From: Symsagittifera roscoffensis
Taxonomy: Eukaryota > Xenacoelomorpha > Acoela > Convolutidae
Length of the DNA stretch: 64,000 nt
Reading direction: 5' to 3'
NCBI RefSeq assembly: GCF_963678635.1
Contig: NC_087070.1
Coordinates: 1,542,512-1,606,511 of the forward strand
The position numbers were made by a program, and so were the translations under genes. Positions 40,827 to 55,300 of the stretch are shown in pieces; position 1 is the first letter of the stretch; every line of letters starts with the position of its first letter. Under the pieces are notes generated by a model. The model did not search any database. It had not been told where the DNA came from and worked only from the letters and a program-made list of their open reading frames with translations.

Positions 40827-41034
40827 TAACTGGAAAAAACCTCTTCAACGTAGACAACTCTTCTTCGGAAATTATTATTTGCTCCTTCCTCTGAACAATT
40901 TGGCCACTGCAATCAATACGCTCTATTCTCGTTAATGAAATTTTAATATCACCCTCTGGAGTCATCCACGCACAAAGCATTGAATTTTGTGATAGGTATG
41001 TCTCCACTTTCGCTGATCTCTCGCTGTTGTTCAT
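40693..41034 (-). CDS. Polinton small protein, 113 aa, weakly PC4-like
   Basis: Starts at ATG 41034..41032. Residues about 20-72 show 'GDIKISLTRIE', an acidic turn, 'QIIIS' and a following helix 'EEELSTLKRF', similar in layout to PC4-type ssDNA-binding folds and to the 119-aa gene at 33080. The last 35 residues are Ser/Gln-rich and may result from a frame change. It overlaps the preceding gene end. Low certainty. Confidence 0.45.
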   Translation of the reverse strand: MNNSERSAKVETYLSQNSMLCAWMTPEGDIKISLTRIERIDCSGQIVQRKEQIIISEEELSTLKRFFPVIDQFVYFQRFKFIRNVSQQARSMSSRTSLSTQTSARSSDGSKQQ

Positions 41035-41518
41035 TTTTCAACCAATCATAAAAAACCTTGGTTTTCTTCAAGGCACAATGATTCCTGGAGTTGTAATGTG
41101 GAATATGTTTATTGCAACTTGGATAATTTTTAAAATATAAGTTTTCAACCCGAGGACAGCCCAAATCATCTAGGTTTTCAATCTTTCGGTCCAAGTACTT
41201 GGCCAAAAATTCTGTCTTTTCTTTTCCTTTAGCGTAAAAAACGGCACCAGGATTTCTCAGCACAAAACTCTGAAGTATTTGATTCAAGTTTATATAAAGA
41301 TAATCACCGTTTTCCCAATGGAGACCGTGTAAATAATTAGTTAACCAGTTGTAAGCTTTTTGTTCAAGCTTTGGTAGTATATTGAAATTCACTGGAGGTA
41401 GGAAAATGAGTCGATCGCTGTAGTCTGAAGTTGTTATTGCTAATTCTTTAACCACAAAGGCGTTTTTCTTGTAACGAAAGCCTTCCACGTCAAGCACAAC
41501 TGATCTCTCGCCTAGCAT
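40949..41518 (-). CDS. DEDD-exonuclease-like Polinton-associated protein, 189 aa
   Basis: ATG 41518..41516. It begins 'VVLDVEGF', followed by 'FVVKELAI', 'WLTNYLHGLHWENGD' and near the end 'HCALKKTKVFYDWL'. I recognise the arrangement from many uncharacterised proteins in arthropod genomes that look like degenerate DEDDh nucleases. Acidic residues fit motifs I and II, and the C-terminal His segment could be motif III. It may act as a nuclease in replication or defence. The catalytic state is uncertain. Confidence 0.6.
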   Translation of the reverse strand: MLGERSVVLDVEGFRYKKNAFVVKELAITTSDYSDRLIFLPPVNFNILPKLEQKAYNWLTNYLHGLHWENGDYLYINLNQILQSFVLRNPGAVFYAKGKEKTEFLAKYLDRKIENLDDLGCPRVENLYFKNYPSCNKHIPHYNSRNHCALKKTKVFYDWLKNEQQREISESGDIPITKFNALCVDDSRG

Positions 41519-41946
41519 TCTAGTAAATGATAAACTTCTGGTTTTTTCAACTTAATGAAAAGGCAGAACGCTATTCCACTCAAATGTCCCAATAAGCTGT
41601 TGTTACAGTTCCAGGGCAACATGTAACAGTACGTGGGACCCTGTTGATAAAATTCGTGTATAAATCCGGCCGCATCGTGCAAAATAGCGTGCAATCGTAA
41701 AATTTTGGAATTTTTCAAATATTTGTCCAAGGAAGAGTTATCAATACCAATCAAGCCACCATAAGGTCTCAACTTAATTAAAATGTCGTAGTTAAGGTTA
41801 TCAGAACTAACAAAAAACAGAGAACATGCAGCTAGAAAATAGTTGCGTCGGTTAGAATTATCAGGATAAGTTTGTTTCAAAGACGTATAAATTTCGTGAA
41901 TTATTTTCAAATCAATAGGAGTTACTCTGCTTTTTTGCAATTTCAT
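41512..41946 (-). CDS. Polinton small protein, 144 aa
   Basis: ATG 41946..41944. The central motif is 'HAILHDAAGFIHEF' with conserved-looking His, Asp and Gly residues, followed by 'GPTYCYMLPWN' and a hydrophobic stretch near the C terminus. I recall similar proteins adjacent to the DEDD-like protein in other invertebrate loci but know no function. It overlaps both neighbours by 7 and 35 bp. Confidence 0.55.
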   Translation of the reverse strand: MKLQKSRVTPIDLKIIHEIYTSLKQTYPDNSNRRNYFLAACSLFFVSSDNLNYDILIKLRPYGGLIGIDNSSLDKYLKNSKILRLHAILHDAAGFIHEFYQQGPTYCYMLPWNCNNSLLGHLSGIAFCLFIKLKKPEVYHLLEC

Positions 41947-42449
41947 TATTTATTTTTTCCAACACCTCTCCAACCTGCTGAATTTCAAGCCAGTGGAAAT
42001 AAAAGTGACCTTGCAAATACCAATTAGACTCATTAAGATAACGGTGGTAAATAATTAAATAAACCACCGGAAGTTTTTTGTATTTTGATAGCTTGTTGAA
42101 ACATAGACGGATTTTTCTCTCCAAGTCTTTATCAACCCATAATGAGTTAAAGTCAAACGAATAGTCGAAAACGTTTTCATAATCAGCAATATTCAAATCG
42201 CTCACAGTGCCATACTTTTGTTTTGTAGAAATGCACCAAGAGATTTGTTGAAGCTCACTCAAATAAAATTGTTCTTTGAAAATCAACTCGTATTCTTTCT
42301 TTGAAATTTCCTTTGCCCTTTCGAGGAAGACGACGTAGCGTTCATTACATAATTTGAAAAATGAGTTTTTTTTCTGCGGTTGAAAACACTCTTAATTGTA
42401 AATGTTCATTATCAATATCTTCAGTACACCAAGTTCCCTCTAATTTCAT
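41912..42449 (-). pseudogene. Polinton small protein, frame break at an A8 tract (or spliced)
   Basis: An ATG at 42449..42447 opens a frame that ends shortly after the eight-A run (42366..42373, T on the plus strand). The next frame is open from there to 41912 and has no good ATG. A one-base length difference in the homopolymer would connect them. A 'CAG' acceptor just before the run is an alternative. The C-terminal part is rich in Trp and Tyr with acidic residues. No family is recognised. Confidence 0.45.
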
Positions 42450-42782
42450 TTTTCTTATTTCAAAATTTGACAATTTTATCATTTGGTATATTTTGCCCAG
42501 AAACGGCCGCCGCCTTTTGAGAGTAATTTCAATTTACTGCCTTTTCACCATAAAATTTAGGTCAAGTTAAGGAATTAGTTTACTGCTGCCAACAGTTAAG
42601 CTACGCTGCCAAAATGGCCGGCGAATTTTTATTATATACCATAAAAGTCTATTCCCCGTTCACTAACAAATTTCAACTAGGTCGAAAGTTCATTTACCCT
42701 AAACAAGCATAACAATTAATATGATTCATATAATTAATCAGGACCAATAATTGGGACCCCAAAATTTGGAATTAGAAAGATT
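42450..42782. other. Polinton right subterminal region
   Basis: No gene seen. It probably contains the promoter of the long minus-strand gene cluster. Confidence 0.4.
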
Positions 42783-42999
42783 TTTGTATCGTGTCCCTTG
42801 TTGTTAAGCTAAACTTAGCAAGATCCTAAGTAGGGGGTCTTCTGCTTTTTGGGTGGAAAATCTCTTTCGTTTACAAAATCCTAGGATGAGGGTCCTCCAA
42901 AAAATTAAGGACCCCTTTCCTAGGATTTTGCTTTACGTGAGGACCCCCCCCTTAGGAAGGACCCCCCCCTTAGGATCCGGGACACGATACAATACTACT
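42783..42999. repeat. Polinton right terminal inverted repeat
   Basis: Reverse complement of 24691..24907. It ends in ACT before the GTACAC duplication. GTATCGTGTCCC (42786..42797) and GGGACACGATAC (42980..42991) mirror each other within the repeat. Confidence 0.93.
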
Positions 43000-43005
43000 G
43001 TACAC
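43000..43005. repeat. Target site duplication of the Polinton, right copy (GTACAC)
   Basis: Identical to 24685..24690. Confidence 0.9.
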
Positions 43006-44380
43006 AGCTAGAGGGCTGGGAATTTCACTTTAACGAATTATTTTGTGATTTCAGTTTTCTGAAAATTTCCAAAAAAATCACAAAAATTGTTGTATCTTCT
43101 AAGCAAAATTGATTTGGGCATTTTTAATTGGAGGCCAAATTTGCAACCCCTGAGATTACTCTGACAGCCCCCCAAATACAGGTTAGGAAATTCACACTTG
43201 AAAAAAAAATTAATTTAATTTTCATGGAAATTTTTTTGAAAAAGTCACAGAAAACGTCGTATCTGGAAAACTACAAGAATTTCAGCAGTCGAATCGGGAG
43301 GCAAAACTCGCAACTCCTGAGAGTACCCTGACAGAGCCTCTACAGAGAAGAAAATTTCAAGTTTTGTGAAAGTTTTTATACCTAAGTTTTCTGAAAAATT
43401 TTGAAAAAAACCTAAAAAAAGTCATATCTCGAAAACTACAAAAATTTGAGCATTCACATTCAGAGGCAAGATTCGAAACCCGCTGAGAGTACCCTCAGAG
43501 ATTCCAATAACAGGATTGAGATCTTTAAACTTTTGGATTTTTTTATCATTTAACTTTTTTGAAAATTTCAGAGAAAATCATAAAAAACGTCGTATCTGGA
43601 AAACTACAAGAATTTCAGCAGCCGAATCGGGAGGCAAAACTCGCAAATCCTGAGAGTACCCTAACAGAGTCTCACTACAGAGATGAAAATTTCAAGTTTT
43701 GTGAATTTTTTTTTACCTAAGTTTTCTGAAAAATTTTGAAAAAAAAACCTAAAAAAACATCATATCTCGGAAACTAAAAGAATTTGAGCATTCATATTCA
43801 AAGGCAAGATTCAAAACCGACTGAGAATACCCTCACAGATTCCAATAACAGGATTAAGATCTTCAAACTTTTGGAATTTTTTATCATTTAACTTTTTTTG
43901 AAAATTTCAGAGAAAATCATAAAAAATGTCATGTCTCGAAAAATACAAAGATTTGAGCAGCCATAATCAGAGGCAAGATTCGCAACCCTTGAGAGTACCC
44001 TCACAATATCCAACAAAAAGATTGAGATCTTCAACATTTTGGAAGTTTTTAAAATCTAAGTCTTTGCTATTTTTTTGAAAAAAATAAAAAAAACGTCATA
44101 TCTTGAAAACTACAAAGATTTGAGCAGTGAGAATTGGAGGCAAGATTCGCAACCCCTGAGAGTACTTTGAAGGCACCCAACTACAGGGTGAAAATTTCAA
44201 AATTGAGAAACTTTCTAAAATTAAATTTTCTATAATTTTTTCAAAAATCTCGAAAATTGCCTATCTCGTAAACTAAAAGGATTTGGTTAGTCATATATGG
44301 AGGCCAGAATCGCAAAACCTGGGAAAACTCTGACAATGTCCTACTATTGGCTACTATTGGGCTGCTTATTTCAAACTTGA
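43006..44380. repeat. Satellite array of about 167-bp monomers
   Basis: The core 'gaggca..attcgcaac' followed by 'ctgagagtacc' recurs near 43130, 43300, 43463, 43630, 43800, 43967, 44136 and 44300, about 167 bp apart. Neighbouring monomers alternate in type, so some higher-order two-monomer repeats (about 330 bp) are visible. The array is interrupted on its left by the Polinton. Confidence 0.88.
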
Positions 44381-44716
44381 TGAAATAAACACTGAATTTA
44401 AACTGGAAAATCGAAAATAAAACCTTAACCACTGCAATACACGATATAGCTTAAACGTGAAAAAATTCTTCACAGGACAAAAAAAACACAAAAAAACAAG
44501 CAAATTTTTTGTTCGTTAAGACTTAATGAATGCTTAAAAACTTCAAAGAACAATAAAAAAAATCTTGAAAATCTGTTAACAATTTTGAAGATCTAAACTA
44601 CAAAAAACGGCTATAGAAAACGAAAATGTAAAGACTACTTAAAAATGACAAAAGAAAGAGTTCGTAAAGAGTTACAAGAAAATTTACAGCTAAATTACTA
44701 CAGAAAAAATACTGAC

Positions 44717-44905
44717 CTAATCTCCTGAACACGTGTAGGTACTGTTGGGCTGGCACCACAATAGGAGATGACACATTCTGAGCAGTGGCCAGTCTCAATT
44801 TGTAGCCCAGAATAGTCCCTCTGGGGTGGAGGGGTGTGTTCCAGGACACTGTGAGGGAGGAGGAGGTGACGTCGCCCACCATCACCCGCCCCACAACTCC
44901 CGGCA
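44717..44905 (-). CDS. Host adhesion-type gene, exon 7 seen (FN3 domain 3, first part)
   Basis: 189-bp exon, acceptor 'ctgtag' and donor 'TTAG|GTCAGT', phase 1 at both ends. It encodes 'SSSLTVSWNTP' with the FN3 Trp and 'GYKLRL', then the middle strands. The last residues join 'DPITDYTVSV' of exon 21012-21211 to give a perfect FN3 'L.P.t.Y.v.V' motif, although the exons lie 23.5 kb apart. Confidence 0.92.
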
Positions 44906-45386
44906 CTACAGAAACAAATACATGAAACAAATAAAAAATTACTTATTTGTAAAATTATTATTATTCGCGTCTGATTAAAACTAGGGCAGCACTTTGTAGC
45001 TATGTTGGTTACATAACTGTGGGAAGTCCAAGTGGGTTCAATACCCCCTTCGTTTTTGATGTAATAAGTTTTTCAGACAGATGAATTTTTGACAAGGGGA
45101 GAAGAGCAAAGAGGTTTCTTGAATGTTTGTTTGACTTTTTCATACGAGTCAGTTTGACTTTTCGATCCAATTTTTTGCGGAAATGGCAAGCTGATCCTTC
45201 TATTACATATATTAAAATTAAACTGGTAATTCTGTTATTAAATTCAACATAGTAAAAATTCTGATAGAAGAGCTCAGTTTAGCTCTATAGTGTTTCACTT
45301 TTCCCTGTAAGTAGAAAAACATTGATATAATTATTCAATAATTTAATCATAAAAAACTTTATTATTTTACAATTCTCAATGTTTAC

Positions 45387-45572
45387 CTCCTTCTTGGGTG
45401 CTGGAGTAGAATTTAGTGGAGAAGGGACCCTGACCCTTGCTGCCGGTGAGTGCCACCCGGATAGCATAGAGAGTATCGGGACGCAAGCCTAGAAGCTCAG
45501 TTCTCTGCTGTTCAAGAGGATCATTTCGATACATGGTCAGCATTAGAAGCTTCGAATGGGTCTCGAACACAC
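45387..45572 (-). CDS. Host adhesion-type gene, exon 6 seen (FN3 domain 2, second half)
   Basis: 186-bp exon, acceptor 'tgcacag' and donor 'GGAG|GTAAAC', phase 1 both ends. It encodes 'LLGLRPDTLYAIRVALTGSKG', the classical FN3 E-F strand motif. It completes the domain begun in exon 51188-51322. Confidence 0.92.
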
Positions 45573-46950
45573 CTGTGCACACAAGATACTCGGCTCAAAA
45601 ACGAGCACATCTTTTTACGTTTAAAAGCAACATTCCTGATGGTATGTTTCAACAAGCTCCACATTAATTTTTAAGATCTATGGAGCACTGTTTGCTTTAC
45701 AAGTATTGATGAATTTAAAAAAAAAATTTTTTTTGAAAAATTGCTGAGATTTGTCTACGCCACATAAAGTACCAAGTTACATTTCACTGTCAACGATTTC
45801 TAAGACGGATTAAATCTCCGCTTGACCGTTAATGGGACGAAACATATCGCGCGTTTAGTGTCCCAAATTGGCCAAATTGGCAATCTTCAAACCCCCGTAA
45901 TTTTACAAAAAATAATCACAGGTTAGTCGAAATTTGTCTGGAGAAAAAAAACACCTCGAGCGCAAATATTCCGTCATTTTCTTCGAAAGTCGGAACATTA
46001 GGTCTGCTTCCTGACTTTAAAATTTATCACGTAATTTTCATTAAATTTAAACTCAATAACACGTGAAATTCCTGGTTATTCAATCAACAATTGTTGGATT
46101 TTCCAAAATTTGTTTCAAACGCACTTGAATTTCAACATGAGCCAATCAAGGTTTCAACGAGTAATCAACAAGCACCATTAGACTTTCCATATTTTGGTTT
46201 CCCAGCTGTCTCGCTCCAGAAGTTACTTGGAAATGTTGAAGGAAATTTTGACAATATTTTTATGTAATATAAAAAAGATACCGATGCCCTCAGCTTAAAT
46301 ACAAAGAAAAATTTTTACCTAAGCGAATTTTGACCTAAGGGAGGACAAATTCCTGAGCGGTGGGCTTAGATAGTAAACACAGAGGGTAGCTACGTGTCAG
46401 ACTGACTAGCAGGTCCAAGCTATTCTGATTCAATCAATGATTATGCTGTCATGTATAGTCAACTTTGCATCGAATGAATTGAAATGACTCATAAAAAATG
46501 TGAATAGAGAATTTTTTTGCATTAAAATGTTTGAATTTTCGCATTTTTTAAAAGAGGCAAATTATTCTATCTCAGAGATGTTTCAAATTGCCTTTAAACA
46601 GGCTTATTGATTTTTAAAAATTGCAAAAATTGCTATTTTATAATAATATATTGGGTATGGGGAAAATATTCAAAAAAAAAACAAAATTTCGAATTTTTTA
46701 TCCTCAATTTTCTTAAAATCCTATCGATGCTTTAAGTTTAAATCAATATCAAATATCATTAACACCAGTCGGAATAGTCAGGACCTCACCCTGATACGGG
46801 CAGTTTTATTGATAATTGAATTTCCTACATCATATTGTTATTAGGATCGAGTTGAAGTTGAATGCCGTGAAATTTAGTTGCAGTTTGTTGAAATATGAAA
46901 TTAGTACTGTTGAAATTAAAAGTTGAGGTATTACTCGGGTTGAGGTATTG
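45573..46950 (-). other. Intron sequence with a dispersed repeat
   Basis: Contains the second copy of the dispersed repeat at 45804-45990 and otherwise unremarkable AT-rich sequence. Confidence 0.5.
45804..45990. repeat. Dispersed repeat copy
   Basis: Closely similar to 23286-23560 in the same orientation, but shorter in the middle. Confidence 0.7.
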
Positions 46951-47523
46951 CCCGGGCTGAGGTGCTTGACTCATGATTCGACCGAAACGGTCGAATGATG
47001 TCCGTTTTCAAATTTTTCAGTCAAACGATGTCCGATTTCGACTTCTTGATTCAAACGATGTCCGTTTTCGACTTTGTTCGACTTTACCGGACATTGTTCG
47101 ACTTTGCTTGACTTTGTTCAACTATACCGGACATTGTTCGACTTTGTTCGACTGATTGGAACGTCTTCGCTTTTACCTGGAATTAACCAAGCTACGACGA
47201 AACTCGGACATCATTTCATCATTTGACCGTTTCTGTCGAATCATGTGTCAAAACCTTCAGCCTAGGCCGCCGCAAAATATAATAGAAAATGCCATATTCG
47301 ACGCAGGTTCGACCCTGTTCGACTCATGATTCGACCGTGTTCGACTCATGATTTGACCTTGTTCGACTCTATCGACCCTGTTCGGCTCATGATTCGACCC
47401 TGTTCGACCCATGATTCTTCTTTGTTTGACTATAGTGTTCGTTCGACCATCTTTATTTGCGACAAAAACCGTACTCTGTTTGACCGTGTCGGTCGAATCA
47501 TAAGTCAAGCACCGCAGCCCAGG
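46951..47523. mobile_element. Composite MITE-like element rich in 'TTCGAC' motifs
   Basis: The left end (46951..46995) is mirrored by the right end (47479..47523) as an inverted repeat of about 45 bp containing CTTGACTCATGATTCGACCG. A third, diverged right-type end lies at 47223..47266. Inside, 'gttcgac' and 'gatgtccg' motifs repeat many times. It has no coding capacity. The target duplication is unclear because the left flank itself repeats 'gaggtatt'. Confidence 0.65.
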
Positions 47524-51151
<3,628 letters not shown>

Positions 51152-51187
51152 CACAGAGAGAGAGAGAGAGGGAGGGGGTTATCTGAC

Positions 51188-51322
51188 CTTTCTGGTTGTA
51201 CTCTATCTTGAAGTTCTCCACTCGGCAGTTCCGTGTGTGTTTGGGGGGCAGCAGCCATGTCACATTCACCCCATCACTTCTCTCACTCTCACACGTCAGA
51301 ATAGAAGGCTGGCCAGAGGGGG
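51188..51322 (-). CDS. Host adhesion-type gene, exon 5 seen (FN3 domain 2, first half)
   Basis: 135-bp exon, acceptor 'tttcag' and donor 'AAAG|GTCAGA', phase 1 both ends. It encodes 'DGVNVTWLLP' with the FN3 Trp and 'NFKIEYNQK'. It is immediately followed in the transcript by a CT-rich tract and the 777-bp TATC microsatellite. Confidence 0.92.
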
Positions 51323-52110
51323 CTGAAAAGAAGAAGACAGAGAGTTCAAAAATCAGATTTTTATATAAGGTTGGTTTTTGTTCCGACCATTGACAATTGG
51401 GAGGAACTTTGTATTCGGGCGTGTTTTCGTATTTTCTTTTTTGTTGTTGTTTTTTAAGCAAAATCAGGTACCACAAATGATAATCGGAATGGGTCAAATT
51501 ACATATACATTTTTTTCTTTTTTTCTTTTTTCAACACAACTTTTGTCGATTATGTCTATTTCGCTGACTTTCATCGAGCTTGTAAATTCTCTTATGATTC
51601 AACGTACAAAAAACTACACTAATTTGAAGAAAGATTTTTTTGTAAAATAATTTTAAAGAAAGGTGGTGGGAACATTCTGTGCTATTTGCATAGTGACCGG
51701 GTATACTTATTTATAATTGCAGTGTTTGGATTTTTTGAGACACCCTTTAGAAAAACATTGGTCTCAATTGGTAATCACAATTTATAATTTTGTGCAAAAA
51801 AAAATCAAGAGCTCGAAAACATTTCCAAGCCCCGAAAAAAATCAGAAGGGCCATTACTAAACAAAATGTGAGCCGCTAGCTCCTGTTTTTTTTTTTTAGT
51901 TTTGTCTCCTGTTTCTTAAAACTTAATCATTTTTTCAATAAGAAGTATTAGAACTTAAGTTGACCTTGTCAAAAAAACTTCGGAGCCACAAATGTTATAA
52001 ATGCAGTCAATTACTCATTTTTATCAATTGGTTTTCGAATTTTACCATATTTTTCAATTGAATATTTTCTAATTCCTCAGAGATCTCAGAAGAAATTAAA
52101 CGTGTCTCAC
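51323..52110 (-). other. Intron, nothing recognised
   Basis: 788-bp intron between exons, with no notable repeats. Confidence 0.6.
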
Positions 52111-52349
52111 CTTCACATGCAGTTGTGACGTAATCTGTTGCTTCCGAGGGTGCTGACTCACCAACCGCATTTCTAGCGACAACTCTCACTTGGTATCGGG
52201 TAAACGGCTCCAATCTCACCAACACCGCACTCTGAGTTCGTTGAGAGTCCCCCCGACTAGTGTCGGTCTGGGAGTTGTCTAAGTTGTTATTGTTAATATC
52301 TTGTTCTTGAGATTCAACTGTTGAGTTTCGCCACCCCCAGTGAACAGAT
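52111..52349 (-). CDS. Host adhesion-type gene, exon 4 seen (FN3 domain 1, second half)
   Basis: 239-bp exon, acceptor 'tttgcag' and donor 'GAAG|GTGAGA'. It encodes an unusually long Asn/Gln/Ser/Asp-rich loop and then the FN3 strands 'LEPFTRYQVRVVARNAVG'. It joins exon 57385-57517 in frame only if that exon ends in phase 2, which requires a GC donor. Confidence 0.9.
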
Positions 52350-55300
52350 CTGCAAAAAATGAAGGATTAAATTTAAGACGACTTATCCACACGGGAAAGG
52401 ACCAACATACTAACATACAGGTTTTTCAGCTTTTCATGGTGAAACGCTGAACAATGTTGTGCCTTCAGTTACAAAACAAGCTTGCTTGTTATTTTTAATG
52501 TTGCCGCTTGCAACGACTACTGATCATTGTGGGCCTCTAGCCACCGACCTTTCGATTGTGAGTCGGAGACTTAGTCCCATCAACAACTAATAATTGTTGC
52601 TAGGTATTTTCTGAACCTTGGTTTTTCCTGGTTTATTTGCTGGAGTCGTGCTTGTTTGTTTTTGTTGATTTCATTTGGTTTCAACCTCCATATGAATTAT
52701 TGGCGTTTTCCATGTTCATTCATGAAGAAATGTAATAACTATTTTGTAAAGTGTATATTAAAATTTCTCTGGCTAAGAGGACCACTTGACCACTTCCTTC
52801 GATTATATTTTACGCCATTCGTTTTGAATCGATCAACTTTGTATTTATTCTTAAGGTGTGGGGCGGAATTCCACTGATTTTTTTTGGTCAAAACCCTGAT
52901 TTTTTTGGAAGATTTTTTTGGTCGAAACCCTCCAATAATTGCCAAGAAACGCTATCTTCTCCTGTCAGCATTACATGTTTTTTAGTCATGCATATAAGTC
53001 CGATAAAAACCGTGGCAAATCAAGGATTTTCTCAAGAGGGGGATGCGGAGGGTCTGTTTTTAAAAAAATATATTTTGTCGTTTTTTTGTCGAGTTTTTCA
53101 AAACACTATGAAGACCTATTTTGCCAAAACTGTTTGCGCGAGTTTGTAGAAAAAAGAGCTAAAAATCAACCCCCTTATTAATATAATGGCACCAAAGCCC
53201 CCTTAAAAAAGTTTTTGGAGTTGGGACCGTAAAATAGTACCAATATGTGCATTTTTCGGATTTTCAGGGGAGGGGACTCAATTTAGAGTTGGAATCTTTG
53301 AAATGATTGTTCAAAAGTCATAATGGAACACTTCAAAGCTTTTTTTAATTTATGATAGTTTATAATTCTCAAAGCCGCAAAATTTCCTTCAATAAAACAT
53401 TCGTGAAGATCGTTTTTTGTTTCTGAAAAGAAGGAAGCATCAAAAAGACGGAAAACTTTAATTTCATTGGTCATTTTGTGAAAAAAAGGTAAAATTTTAG
53501 TTCCTCATGAATAGAATTTCTGATTGCTCGGTTAGAACCCGCAATCAATCTGCAGGCGTGGATAAGGAAGAGGTACAAATCAGAGCGACCTGAAGAGCTG
53601 AATTGATAGTCTTAATGGGAGGGCTGCAAAAAGTGATGTACAATAAGACGGAGGGGGAGTAGAAATTGATGATCTAGCTGCCTACCCTGAACAACTGCCG
53701 AAATCACATGTTACAACTGTCAACTACAGAACCCGAATCGCTTTTAACTTGTTCCCCGATGCGAAATAAAAGCCTCCTCAATTAAAACTGTCAAATAGAT
53801 AGATTGTTATCTACCTTTTACCCTCTAAAGACCTCTTAAAACCAGCATTGCGATTTGGGTTAAAATGCGCATCATTTTTAGTTCTCAGGGTTTGCTTTGA
53901 AGCAGCACTTGTAGTTAATAATTTTTTAGCTGCATGTTTATATCTGGAGACCCGCGGCATTAACTCAATTAACTCTTCCTCAATATATCTGTTTCAACCC
54001 TCAGGTTATAGTCGGGCACTTCCCTTCTGATTAAACCAATGGGGAACTTGCTAACTAACTAGAGGAATGTAAAAAATTTCTTCGACGCATCAGAGCCCAG
54101 CCTGGTTAAAATTACACTTGACCCCGCTGGGATTTGAACTGGGGTTAAATTTGAGTGCAAATTAAATATCTTCTCTTTTTGCTTTGAGGTCTGAAGTAGA
54201 TTTGTATCTTTTTATTTTCTTTCTTCGCCAATTTGTTTGTTGAAGTAATCTTCAACAATGGTGTTGGTGCTCGTCATTTTTGGGCAGGCACTGAGGTTAT
54301 TAAAACGCAGTTGAATACAAGTAACTAGGACTCGCTTAAAATTTTAAGCTAAAATGCGGGCTAAAATTCGAAAAAAAGTTTTACGGAAGATTTCTAAGTC
54401 CGATTCCGATCTTCGGAATGGAAAAATCAACTACAAGCTGAAACTAAAACTTAGTTAAGCCTCGCCAACAAAAAAAATCAATTTTATATTATGTTTATTT
54501 ATATTATGCAGGGTTTCGATCACGGTTAAATTTAAAAAAAAACTAAAAATAACCATTTTAACACAGCGGCGAAGCGGAGCTTTGCACCACTTGCGATACA
54601 ACACAATCATAATAAAAAAGCAAGTTGCAAAAAAATTGAAAAAAAGTTTAAAAAAATCTAGGTGAACCAAAATTTTCGAATGTTTCGATAAAGGACACCT
54701 AGGTCTCAGCTCCAGCTGAAATTCAGTAATTGCTATTTTTAAATTTTTTATACTGGTGCCGGACACAATGCATCATTTCAAAAATTAGACTTTGCCCAAA
54801 ACCTTAATTTTAATTCTCAACTAAAATAAGTGAGAAGAACGGAAAATTTTGAGATTTTAGAATTTCCCAAAGACGTAGCTTTTTTTAACGAAAGTTTCAG
54901 GAGTAGCCGCTTCTGCAGTAAAACTTTGCGCAACCTCTTCTTCCGATTGAAATTTGCATCTCAAACTTGATAGGGTAGCTTTTAAGAAAATTCAAAAAGC
55001 TTCTAAAAAACTATCAAAATTCAAAAACTTGACTGTCCGAGGTCGACATTTTTTTTCTAAACGCAGGTTGTGGCCAGTATAGTAAAGAAGATTCCAAAAA
55101 TCGGGCTGCTCGATTAAACAACACTAGTCTGAGAATTGGCAAGGTAATTTTCGAATCGAGAAAAAAAAACTTCCAAAAACGGTCCAATTTTCAAAACGTT
55201 CTTTTGTTTAAAGTCAATAACTTTTGTAAAAAAGTGGGCGTAGCAAATTGTAAAGATGAGCTTCCAACAAGCAACCTGCTGGATCGAGGAAATCTATGTT

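Larger units (their letters stand above)
24691..42999 (-). mobile_element. Complete Polinton/Maverick element, 18,309 bp
   Basis: The boundaries are set by 217-bp terminal inverted repeats starting 5'-AG and a 6-bp target duplication. The content is the canonical set: protein-primed PolB, integrase, packaging ATPase, adenain-like protease, double-jelly-roll major capsid and minor capsid. Replication/integration genes and a morphogenesis cluster lie mainly on the minus strand, with a small plus-strand module at 33.1-34.1 kb. The size is within the usual 15-20 kb. It sits in an intron of the FN3 gene, inside a satellite monomer. Two possible single-base frame breaks in small genes are the only damage seen, so the copy is nearly intact. 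Confidence 0.97.

Noticed and set aside
42361-42570. Plus-strand 69-aa frame at the Polinton right end
   Set aside because: Antisense to the better-supported minus frame and with no features.
43128-44432. Small frames in the satellite array
   Set aside because: Each coincides with satellite monomers and shows no conserved protein feature.
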